Positions 42,701 through 48,109 of a DNA stretch of 64,000 nucleotides are shown in pieces. This DNA is from Bradyrhizobium sp. BTAi1. GTDB taxonomy: Bacteria; Pseudomonadota; Alphaproteobacteria; Rhizobiales; Xanthobacteraceae. A model generated the notes under the pieces. The model was not told the DNA's origin. It did not search any database and saw only the letters and a list, made by a program, of their open reading frames with translations. Location: positions 1,116,001-1,180,000 of the forward strand of contig NC_009485.1 in assembly GCF_000015165.1 (NCBI RefSeq), given 5' to 3'. The position numbers and the translations under genes were made by a program. Position 1 is the first letter of the stretch. Each line of letters opens with the position of its first letter.

Positions 42701-45700
42701 TGGTGCCGTCGCGTGTGATGGTGCTGCCGCAGCTGCCGCTGACGCCGAACGGCAAGATCGACCGCAAGGCGCTGCCGCAGCCCGATGCACGGCCGAGTGA
42801 GCGAGCGCGCGTCGCGCCGCGCAATCCGACCGAGGCGGCGCTCGCCGCGATCTGGGCCGATCTGCTGCATCAGGACGAGGTCGGCGTCACCGAAAATTTC
42901 TTCGAGCTCGGCGGCGATTCCATCATCTCGCTGCAGGTGGTCAGCCGTGCGCGTCGCGCTGGCCTTGTCATCGAGCCGAGAGACGTGTTCCGGCACCAGA
43001 CCATCGAGCTGCTGGCGCATGTCTCTCGCGCGATGCGGGAGGACAAGCGGACGGCGGTCGTGACTCGCGGTGTATTGGCAGGCCTCACCGATGACGAGCT
43101 CGCGCGGCTCGGGCTCGACGAGGACCGCATCGAGGACTTCTATCCGTTGTCGCCGATGCAGCAGGGTATGCTGTTCCACAGCCTGCGCGACGCCGGCAGT
43201 GGCGTCTATGTCAACCAGATCAGCGTGGAGATCCGTGGGCTCTCTGTCGAGCGCCTCCGCTCGGCGTGGCAGGAGGTGTCTGCGCGACATCCGATGTTGC
43301 GGACGGGCTTTCTGTGGCGCGAACTGTCGGGATCTCCGCTGCAGGCCGTCTACCGGCACACGGTGGTGCCGTTCGAAACTGAAGACTGGCGCGGGCAGGC
43401 GGTCGACGAGGCCAGGCTGTCGGCGGCCCTGGCCGGTGAGCGGGATGCGGAGTTCGACCTCGCGAGGCCGCCTTTGCAGCGCGTGCGTCTGCTGCAGGTC
43501 GAGGATCAGTGTCACCGCCTGATCTGGACCTATCACCATATCCTGATGGACGGCTGGAGCTCGGCGCGTTTCCTCCGCGAAGTCCTGGACACTTATGCCG
43601 GACGGCAGCTCGGGCCCGGCCCGTCGCACTATCGTGACTACATTGCCTGGCTCGTGGCCCAGGATGCCACGAAAGCCGAGCGCTTCTGGCGTGGACAGCT
43701 GGCTGAATTTGATGAGCCGACGCAACTGGCTGACGCGTTCGGTGGCCGCCGGCACCAAGTGCACGGGCACCTTCGCTGCTCCACGCGGCTCGATGAGAGC
43801 GCGACCACGGCCCTGAAGGCGTTTGCCCGCCGCGAGCGCGTCACGCTGAACACGCTGATCCAGGGCGTCTGGGCGCTGCTGCTGCAGCGCTATACCGGTC
43901 AGCAGACCGTCACCTTCGGCGTCACGGTCGCTGGCCGGCCTGCCGATCTCGACGGCGTCGAGCAGATGATCGGCCTCTTCATCAATACGCTGCCGATGAT
44001 CGAGACCCCGCCGCCGGCCTCCGCCATCGGCGACTGGCTGCGCGCGATGCAGAGCCGCAGCGCCGCGATCCGCAACCATGAGCAGACGCCGCTCTACGAC
44101 ATCCAGAGCTGGGCAGGCCGCGCCGGCGAGCCGATGTTCGACAGCATCATCGTATTCGAGAACTATCCGGTTGACCGTGGCCTGGTCGGAGATGGCTCGC
44201 TTCGCTTTGCGGGCCTGCGCAATGTCGATGTGACCAACTATCCGATGGACCTGTCCGTCATGGTCGACGACACGCTCCAGGTCGAGTTCACGTACATGCC
44301 CAGCCATTTCACGTCTGAGCAGGCGGAACGGATCCGGGCGCAGTTCGAGCATCTGCTCGCCGCGCTGACGCACGACTCCGCGGTGCTGCTTGGCGCGCTG
44401 GATCAGGCCACCAGCCAGGATCTGGCTTACGCGCGCGCCAGCAACGCCCATGCCGTGCCCGCTGCATCGGCTCCGCTCGTGCATGAGGCGATCAGCAGAC
44501 ACGCGCTGATTGATCCTGAGCGTACGGCGCTGACGATCGCCGGCGACAGCCTGTCCTACGGCGCGCTCGAGCGCCGCGCCAATCGCCTGGCGCATCATCT
44601 GATCGCGCTCGGCCTCGCGCCGGACCAGCGCGTCGCCGTCGTGGTCGAGCGCACGGAGGCGACGATGCTGGCGCTGCTGGCCGTGCTGAAGGCGGGCGGC
44701 GCCTATGTGCCGCTCGATCCGGAGCTGCCGCCCGAGCGGATCGCCTATGTGCTGCGCGACAGTGGGGCTTTGTTCTTGCTGTCCGGAGCGCGCGACGTGG
44801 CCGCGCCGAACGACGTGTCGCGCGTCGACCTTGGCGGCTTCGATTTCGAGTCGGGACCGGATCATTCGCCGCAGCCGCGCCTGCATCCGGAGAACGTTGC
44901 TTACGTGATCTACACGTCCGGCTCGACCGGACGGCCGAAGGGTGTCGCGGTCGCGCACGGACCCCTGGCCATGCATTGCCGCGCGACCGCTGCGCTCTAC
45001 CAGATCGACGACCGATCCTGCGAGCTGCACTTCCTGTCGCTCGCCTTCGACGGCGCGCATGAGCGGTGGCTCACGGTGCTGTCGCACGGGGCGCGGCTCG
45101 TCATGCGCGATGCGGAGCTGTGGACGCCGGAACAGACGGTCGAGACGGCGCGTGCGCATGGCGTCACGCATCTCGGTCTGCCGCCGGCCTATCTGCAGCA
45201 GGTCGCCGATTGGGTCGAGCAGAGCGGCAATCCGCCGCCGGTGCGGCTGTATTCGTTCGGCGGCGAGGCGATGCCGAAGGCGGGCTTCGACAAGGTGAAG
45301 CGGACGCTGAAGCCGCAAATCCTGATCAACGGCTACGGACCCACGGAAACGGTCGTGACGCCGCTGGTGTGGAAGGTCGATGGCAGCGCCGATTGCGACA
45401 AGGCCTATGCGCCGATCGGCGTTCCCGTCGGCAGCCGCACGGCCTACATTCTCGACGGCCAGCTCAACTTGATTCCAGCCGGCGCAGCAGGAGAGCTTTA
45501 TATCGGCGGCGCCGGCCTCGCGCGCGGCTATCATGCCAAGCCTGGCCTGACGGCTGAGCGCTTCCTTCCGGATCCATTCTCGTCCGCTCCTGGCGCACGC
45601 CTGTATCGCACAGGTGATCTGGCGCGCTGGGACGCCGACGGGGTGATCGAATATCTCGGGCGCGGCGATGACCAGGTCAAGGTCAGCGGCTTCCGTATCG

Positions 45701-47121
45701 AGCTGGGCGAGATCCAGTCGGCTCTGTCGTCGGAGCAGGCGGTCGCGCAGGCCGCCGTGCTCGCCATGCCCGGCATCGCAGGCAACCAGCTCATCGCCTA
45801 TGTGGCGCCGAGGGATGCGCGCACAGCCGTTGGGGCGTCGGCCGAACGACTATCGGCCAGCCTCCTGGCATCGTTGCGCCGGAGCCTGCCCGCCTACATG
45901 TTGCCGGCGCGAATCATCGTGCTCGATCATCTGCCGACGCTGTCGAGCGGCAAGGTCGATCGCAAGGCGTTGCCGGCGCCTGATGCCGCGGCGGCCCGCA
46001 CGTTCATCGCGCCCGAAAGTCCGGCCGAGATCGCCATGGCCCGGCTGTGGGCCGATGTTCTTGGAGTGCCGCAGGTCGGCGTCACCGACAATTTCTTCGA
46101 ACTCGGCGGAAATTCGATCCTGAGCCTGAAGGTGATCGCACGGCTTCGTCGCGAGCCGATCCTCGGCGGCGATATCAAGCTACGCGATCTCCTGCAGAAG
46201 CCGACGATCCGTGCCTTGCTCGGCGCGCCCGCGAGCCCGCCCGAGCGGCCGTCGGCTCTGCTGCCGTTGAATGCGCCGGTATCGGGCATCGCGCCCGTCT
46301 TCTGCGTCCATGGCGGCTTCGGCACCGTCTTCGACTATGCGCCGTTGGCGCGCCGCATGGAGGGGCGTCGCCAACTGATCGGGGTGCAATGTCGCACCTT
46401 GATCAATCCATCCTTCGCCGACCCGTCGCTGACGGCCATGGCCGCCAGCTACGCCGACGAGATCATGGAGGCCCAGGACAGCGGTCCTTATCATCTGATC
46501 GGCTGGTCGCTTGGCGGACTGATCGCATGTCTGGTCGCCGCTGAACTCGAGCGCCGCGGCAAGGAGGTCGCGAGTCTCGGGTTGATCGATAGCTTCGTTC
46601 CCGATCCGCAACGTCGCGCGGAGCGACGCGCCGAAAAGTACTGGACCGACGAACTGCTCGGGCTGCTGTCCGTGGCGGCACCCGGTGCGCAAATCGCAAC
46701 GATCAGGTCGCAGGCCGCGGCGCTCCGTGATGCCGGTGCGCCTGAAACGGACGAGGCGATCAGGCACCTGATCGCGAGCGCGATCGCGACGACGCACCGG
46801 CAAGCGCGCGACCGCTTGCTCGGCATGGATGACATCGTCGCTGCGTTCAGGGTGGGGCGGCATCTGAAGCGACTCGCCTATGAGGCTGACTGGCCTGCGG
46901 CTCTGTTCGCCGAACCGGCCTGCTGGTGGACATCCGGGCGGCTGGAGCAGCGCGACGTGCTGGAGGCGCGGCTGACGGCAGCGGTGGATCTGGGCGTGCT
47001 CGGTGACGACCACTTCGCGATCCTGGCCAACGACGCCTTCCTTTCGTCCATCTGGGCATGGCTCGAGCCGGTCGGCGCGGCGCAGCCGGTGCAGGCGCCG
47101 CAGTCCGAACCGGCAGAATGA
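30718..47121 (+). CDS. NRPS 3: C-A(OHOrn)-T-E / C-A(Ser-like)-T-E / C-A(Gly)-T / C-A(OHOrn)-T-TE
   Basis: 5467 aa, four modules. Module 1: C (HHIVADG at 183), A with pocket D-G-E-G-S-G-G-V-T, carrier Ser1049, E (HHLVVDG at 1228). Module 2: C (His1704), A with D-V-W-H-F-G-R-I-N, carrier Ser2567, E (His2746). Module 3: C (His3219), A with the Gly code, carrier Ser4068, no E. Module 4: C (YHHILMDG, His4273), A with D-G-E-G-S-G-G-V-T again, carrier Ser5133, and a terminal thioesterase with GWSLGG (Ser5264) and His5432. The D-G-E-x-x-G-G-(V/I)-T pattern resembles codes for N5-acyl-N5-hydroxyornithine domains; the acetyltransferase and hydroxylase downstream support this. The thioesterase should release the octapeptide by hydrolysis or cyclisation. 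The start ATG overlaps the NRPS 2 end by 8 bp. Confidence 0.93.
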   Translation: MNDQSGLQQQQLSEIARRLASLDPAKQRTFLTQLAAKGIDLSILPIARQQLQRAPLSFVQTRLWFLWRMDPGSAAYNMPLSIRLRGRLDGDALQRALDELVIRHAALRTVFRQDGGEPEQIICPPRPVELRRIIFGGDDREQQAARVRREQANLPFDLEAGPLLRAALLALGEQDHILTVTLHHIVADGWSLQVLTDEFWQLYGCAARGEVRSVPALEIDYADFAAWQRLWVNAVEGDRQLGYWTGRLRDATMLQLPFDRARAAEADQSGDAVRLALGAPLAGRVRALAQRHQTTIFVVLLAAFKVLLYRYSGQSDICVGVPIANRDRPETRQLIGPLVDTQVLRTQIDTRCTIADFVIAVRNATLDARENQDVPFERVLDVLQPQRSLSQSPLFQVIYNHQRRRDHSEAYASAELQIETIAPEIETVKFDLALDTEELPSGDISALFSFATALFDRSTIERLATHWRAILEIMADEPARPLAAIDFRSALERETVSRWNQSVPAAKPCLPVHRLFEKNAEDRPGAPALIFGAETVSYGALNNHANAIARHLIAQGVRAGDVVGLSMRRSPELVAAFIAVLKAGAAYLPLDPDHPLARQSAAIRDIGTTVVLVAAAGLREWSRMEGVSVVDVGAIRCEGRETDPAIGVHPQSLAYVIYTSGSTGVPKGVAVAHGPFAVHCEVTAELYEMDRQSRELHFLSFTFDGAHERLWTALSCGAALVMRDADLWSAEQTLEVMRAQNVTNAGFPPAYLQQLADFAAWRGNPPPVSLYSFGGEAMPKSGFDKIRRALQPRKLINGYGPTETVVTPLVWKTDAAAEIDCAYAPIGRPVGRRSAYVLDGDLNIVPVGVTAELHIGGEGLATGYWNRPGLTAERFIPDPYGEPGARLYRTGDLARWRADGVIDYLGRSDHQLKIRGFRIEPGEIEARLAQQSGVQAAVVVAREVAGRQQLVGYVFGEALDERTLRAALLEELPDYMVPARIICVAQMPLTAHGKIDRDALPLPAHPAAATDYVAPQTEAELTLAAIWSELLGQARVGLTDNYFELGGDSIVSLQVVGRARQRGLLIEPRDLFRHQTLQELARAARSDRAADVGVHPAERDHEPVPILPIQRRFFAEDAGERHHWNQAVLLMPASRLDWRAIARAVAAVLAQHDALRMQFAEVDGAWQATYGEAPSAADLLWIRHVADAAEIAAVAATAQASLSLQGPLLRVVGMDVSDGSQRLLIVVHHLVVDGVSWRILLEDLASAYEQATRGATTMVLPPKSQSVASWGRRLEDYASSVELAGQLAYWRTRGLASDLLCDQDHDDIDRVADGEEVVVAFDADLTAKLLKDAPAAYRTQVNDLLLAALARSVGRWSGLDDVLVELEGHGREDIFDGVELSRTVGWFTTAFPVRLSGCASDDATLIKSIKEELRAIPSRGLGYGVLRYCGTRAQSAALAESAEPRIVFNYLGQFGASLGPDSAFSIAPESAGPSRSASAPLGRWISINGQVLDRELQLTFSFGRRRYRRATIERLANHYADALREVVAHCTSGVHGITPSDVPLSRLSQPELDLLGGAHDRREIEDIYPLSPMQQGMLFHALRDADSGSYVSQIAVDISGVDASRLQAAWQAVTARHAVLRTAFAWRELSGPPQQIVYRQGTVPFVVEDWRDRIAAMDRAARDSALAAVAQAERQAGFDLSRPPLQRVRLIALGDGAHRLIWTHHHILLDGWSAARLIAEIMQHVRGGTLSAVAGRYRDYIAWLTRQDRDASGAFWSRWLAPLEEPSLLADALGGPADLAGGHASIDLVIDATQTERLHAVARRERVTLNTVLQGAWAQLLRRMTGRSAISFGATISGRPPEIAGVEEIVGLFINTVPVLDSPSPQTLVGDWLRGLQAANVDLREHGWMPLYEIQRLAGRAGRPLFDTIFVVENYPVDDVLRDQPGDGPRASGAEQISITNYPLTIAVFVAPSGIKLGFRYDRSRFDRAQIERMQAAFSHLLARMADARDRPLAELHGVDDTAVRRILGWSTGSVVQTAGDEPLDVVAQFERRVAAHPAAIALVTDDARMSYAELNARANRLARQLRARGVAQDAAVGLAFERSIDMIVAVLAVLKAGAGYLPLEPDYPDQRLAAMLRDSGAKIVLTMSGLQDRLSATGVAGNVEVVVIGAADRNPPADIDSSNLSLPTHVEGLAYVIYTSGSTGIPKGVACTRGALAARLAWMQAEYALAPGETLLQKTPFSFDVSVWEIMWPLTIGARLAIAPPGAHREPKRLIDAITTHGVTTLHFVPQMLAQFIADPGAVRCTSLKRLFSGGEALPVQLIDQVHAVYPSVRFDNRYGPTETLINASFWNCGRQSGRSVPIGHPIPGTVLRILDADLNLVDEGTTGELHIGGTGLARGYLGRPALTAERFIADPFGPPGARLYRSGDLARWRDDGTVDYVGRADHQVKVRGFRIELGEIEARLLQQPEVSAAAVIAREFGAGRQLVGYVSGGGTLNGAALCEALAAELPDYMVPSRIIVLDRLPLMVSGKVDRLALPAPEVGDAAGRIPPRTPNEVALAAIWAELLRQPNVGITDNFFELGGDSIISLQMVSRARRAGLAIEPRDVFKHQTLEALAREARIELQPATHAEQGLIAGPHPLLPIQLRFFEQKLEAPDHWNQAVLLRPRQRLEWDTLRRAVASVVAHHDALRLRFECVAGIWRAEHDASPARAELFRTCEVADADAVTALAAQVQASLSLTSGPLIRVVGMDLPGDEQRLLIAIHHLVIDGVSWRVLLEDLAAAYEQLARGEQGVVLPPKTHAYAQWGAALHAHAASDELAAELEYWTRARSTDDVPCDSSPDDRDTVADAHEVNLALEADLTTRLLGPAHAAYRTQVNDLLLAALAGAVWQWSRRDHVLIELEGHGREDIGAGLDLSRTIGWFTTVFPVQLAGGHEEPASLIKTTKEMLRAVPHRGLGYGLLRYFGSDAQRRALAGGPQPQIAFNYLGQVDGAGDDALFTIAPESAGPSRAASSPLRHLLAVNARVQGGVLQVSFGFSRKRYRTATVQRLADCFKAALKELLDHCATDVHGLTPSDVPLSKLSQAELDALALDWRKVEDIYPLSPMQQGMLFHALHDDGTGLYVNQLTAEIHGLDPERLRAAWQAVTDRHDVLRTGFLWRELSGSPQQVVYRHAEMRFVEEDWHARAAGAAPAALDDALSALARRERAEGFDLSRPPLQRLRLIKLDHNRHWLIWTHHHILMDGWSSARFMAEVMLLLEQGALPAQRLHYRDYIAWLQQRDHDAASAFWRNALAELDEPGLMTSGGTGDVAGHGSLTMAVDPDLSASLQQFATRERVTLNTVVQAAWAQLLRRHTGQDTVCFGVTVSDRPAGLAGAEEMIGLFINTLPVVDHAHPQQKIGAWLRELQERNLALREHGWMPLADIQRLAGRAGRPLFDNILVFENYPVDQVLRTKHGQLSASRTQILETSNYPLFISVGLDGQLRLVFNFQRQHFDENQIRRLQAAFVQLLAAISRDAGQTVAGLVADDAGDLAMLARANDTARAIAFASLVAQFEAQAARRGDAIALIHGDETINYGELNARANRLASRLRAHGIGTDVVVGLGLERSITMMVALLAVLKAGGAYLPLDPDYPAERLAHMLGDSGAKLLLTQAALLDRFAPALRTSGAEAWLLDTESGDGDDANLDLEIHPESLAYVIYTSGSTGLPKGVMVRHGAVTNFLATMAEQPGIARDDRVLGLTSLSFDIAVLELWLPLTHGAQVVLADRTAAHDPAVLKAMVARHGVTMIQATPSSWRMLLDHDETTDWLPGDGRVLSGGEALAPDLARRLTALSREVWNLYGPTETTVWSARHRLDAAESQPMLGGPIGNTTLYVLDGHLNLAPVGVTGELFIGGAGLARGYWQRASLSAERFIPDPFGADGARLYRTGDLARWRADGVLDHVGRADHQVKIRGHRIELGEIEARLREQPGVRDSVVVARELGGSRQLVGYVSGEDALDGASLRAALVPVLPDYMVPSRVMVLPQLPLTPNGKIDRKALPQPDARPSERARVAPRNPTEAALAAIWADLLHQDEVGVTENFFELGGDSIISLQVVSRARRAGLVIEPRDVFRHQTIELLAHVSRAMREDKRTAVVTRGVLAGLTDDELARLGLDEDRIEDFYPLSPMQQGMLFHSLRDAGSGVYVNQISVEIRGLSVERLRSAWQEVSARHPMLRTGFLWRELSGSPLQAVYRHTVVPFETEDWRGQAVDEARLSAALAGERDAEFDLARPPLQRVRLLQVEDQCHRLIWTYHHILMDGWSSARFLREVLDTYAGRQLGPGPSHYRDYIAWLVAQDATKAERFWRGQLAEFDEPTQLADAFGGRRHQVHGHLRCSTRLDESATTALKAFARRERVTLNTLIQGVWALLLQRYTGQQTVTFGVTVAGRPADLDGVEQMIGLFINTLPMIETPPPASAIGDWLRAMQSRSAAIRNHEQTPLYDIQSWAGRAGEPMFDSIIVFENYPVDRGLVGDGSLRFAGLRNVDVTNYPMDLSVMVDDTLQVEFTYMPSHFTSEQAERIRAQFEHLLAALTHDSAVLLGALDQATSQDLAYARASNAHAVPAASAPLVHEAISRHALIDPERTALTIAGDSLSYGALERRANRLAHHLIALGLAPDQRVAVVVERTEATMLALLAVLKAGGAYVPLDPELPPERIAYVLRDSGALFLLSGARDVAAPNDVSRVDLGGFDFESGPDHSPQPRLHPENVAYVIYTSGSTGRPKGVAVAHGPLAMHCRATAALYQIDDRSCELHFLSLAFDGAHERWLTVLSHGARLVMRDAELWTPEQTVETARAHGVTHLGLPPAYLQQVADWVEQSGNPPPVRLYSFGGEAMPKAGFDKVKRTLKPQILINGYGPTETVVTPLVWKVDGSADCDKAYAPIGVPVGSRTAYILDGQLNLIPAGAAGELYIGGAGLARGYHAKPGLTAERFLPDPFSSAPGARLYRTGDLARWDADGVIEYLGRGDDQVKVSGFRIELGEIQSALSSEQAVAQAAVLAMPGIAGNQLIAYVAPRDARTAVGASAERLSASLLASLRRSLPAYMLPARIIVLDHLPTLSSGKVDRKALPAPDAAAARTFIAPESPAEIAMARLWADVLGVPQVGVTDNFFELGGNSILSLKVIARLRREPILGGDIKLRDLLQKPTIRALLGAPASPPERPSALLPLNAPVSGIAPVFCVHGGFGTVFDYAPLARRMEGRRQLIGVQCRTLINPSFADPSLTAMAASYADEIMEAQDSGPYHLIGWSLGGLIACLVAAELERRGKEVASLGLIDSFVPDPQRRAERRAEKYWTDELLGLLSVAAPGAQIATIRSQAAALRDAGAPETDEAIRHLIASAIATTHRQARDRLLGMDDIVAAFRVGRHLKRLAYEADWPAALFAEPACWWTSGRLEQRDVLEARLTAAVDLGVLGDDHFAILANDAFLSSIWAWLEPVGAAQPVQAPQSEPAE
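41320..42917 (+). repeat. 1.6-kb direct repeat, copy 2 (Gly A domain in NRPS 3)
   Basis: Second copy of the repeat at 28929-30526. Flanks diverge at once on both sides: upstream is a different condensation domain, and downstream the carrier domain changes after GGD. The two proteins therefore share one Gly adenylation domain in different module contexts. Confidence 0.85.
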
Positions 47122-47128
47122 GGTGATC

Positions 47129-48109
47129 ATGAGCCTTCATCCCGACATTGCAGCGCTGCTCGACATGATCCAGCTCGGAACAGAATCCGGCGCGCGCATT
47201 CCGTTTCCGCAGCTCACACCGGCGCAGGCGCGCGCCGATTTCGACGCGTCGTCGCCGTTGCTGGACGTCGATCCGCCGCCACTCGTGCATGAGAGACAGC
47301 TGATGCTTCCGGCGCGCGACGGAACGGCGATCGCCGCCCGGCTCTATGCGGACCGCACGCCCGATTGCGCCGAGCCGCTGCCGGTGCTGCTCTACATGCA
47401 TGGCGGCGGCTTCGTCGTCGGCAGCCTCGATTCGCACCAGCCGCTGTGCCGCGGACTTGCGATCGACAGCGGCGTGGCCGTGTTGTCGATCGACTATCGG
47501 CTCGCGCCCGAGCATCGGTTTCCGACCGCGTTCGAGGATTGCGTCGATGCGCTCGCCTGGCTTGGACGCGAGGGGCCTGCCGCCGGCCTGGACCCGCGGC
47601 GCGTCGCCGTCGGCGGCGACAGCGCCGGCGGCACGCTGGCGGCGGCGCTGGCCATCGCGGCGCGCGACGATCGCGCCTTGCCGCAACCTTTGTTCCAGGT
47701 GCTGGCCTATCCCGGCCTCAGCCCGCAGCAGAGCTCGGAATCCTATGCGGCGTTTGGGTCGGGCTTTCTGCTCGAGCGCGAGACCGTGGACTGGTTCTTC
47801 AATCACTATCTGCGTCAGGAGGCAGACCGGCACGATTGGCGCTTCGCGCCACTGGCCGCGCCCGACCTCGCCGGCGTCGCGCCTGCGATGCTGCTGCTGC
47901 CCGAGTTCGATCCCCTGATCGCCGAGGGAAGGGATTATGCCGCGCGGCTGCGCGCGGCCGGCGTCGCCGTCGATCTGAAGATCTATCCCGGCATGATCCA
48001 CGAATTCCTGCGCATGGGCAACGTCGTGCCGGACGCGCTACAGGCGCGCGCCGAAATCGGCGCCAGGCTCGCCGAAGTCTTTGCTCGGCAAACCGGAGTT
48101 GGCCGCTGA
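47129..48109 (+). CDS. alpha/beta hydrolase, hormone-sensitive-lipase family
   Basis: 326 aa from the ATG at 47129, with AGGTGA just upstream; the open frame extends further 5' into the NRPS. HGGGF (His91) is the oxyanion motif of the HSL/esterase group, GDSAGG holds the nucleophile Ser165, and Asp261 (EFDPL) and His291 (MIHEF) complete the triad. There is no signal peptide, so it acts in the cytoplasm. It lies 7 bp after NRPS 3 and overlaps the exporter start (ATGA). In the operon it could trim or open the peptide, remove the acyl chain, or release iron by cleaving an ester. None of these is shown by the sequence. Confidence 0.85.
   Translation: MSLHPDIAALLDMIQLGTESGARIPFPQLTPAQARADFDASSPLLDVDPPPLVHERQLMLPARDGTAIAARLYADRTPDCAEPLPVLLYMHGGGFVVGSLDSHQPLCRGLAIDSGVAVLSIDYRLAPEHRFPTAFEDCVDALAWLGREGPAAGLDPRRVAVGGDSAGGTLAAALAIAARDDRALPQPLFQVLAYPGLSPQQSSESYAAFGSGFLLERETVDWFFNHYLRQEADRHDWRFAPLAAPDLAGVAPAMLLLPEFDPLIAEGRDYAARLRAAGVAVDLKIYPGMIHEFLRMGNVVPDALQARAEIGARLAEVFARQTGVGR

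Noticed and set aside
40573..45534. A 1653-codon open frame on the minus strand, and similar very long ones at 32425-35457, 16930-19743 and 35971-37641
   Set aside because: They lie antisense to clear NRPS domains and have Arg/His/Gln-rich composition with no motifs. High GC content keeps these frames open.
47365..48108. A 248-codon upstream extension of the exporter frame
   Set aside because: It overlaps the hydrolase in another frame and is Arg/Ala-rich; the ATG at 48109 overlapping the hydrolase stop is the natural start.
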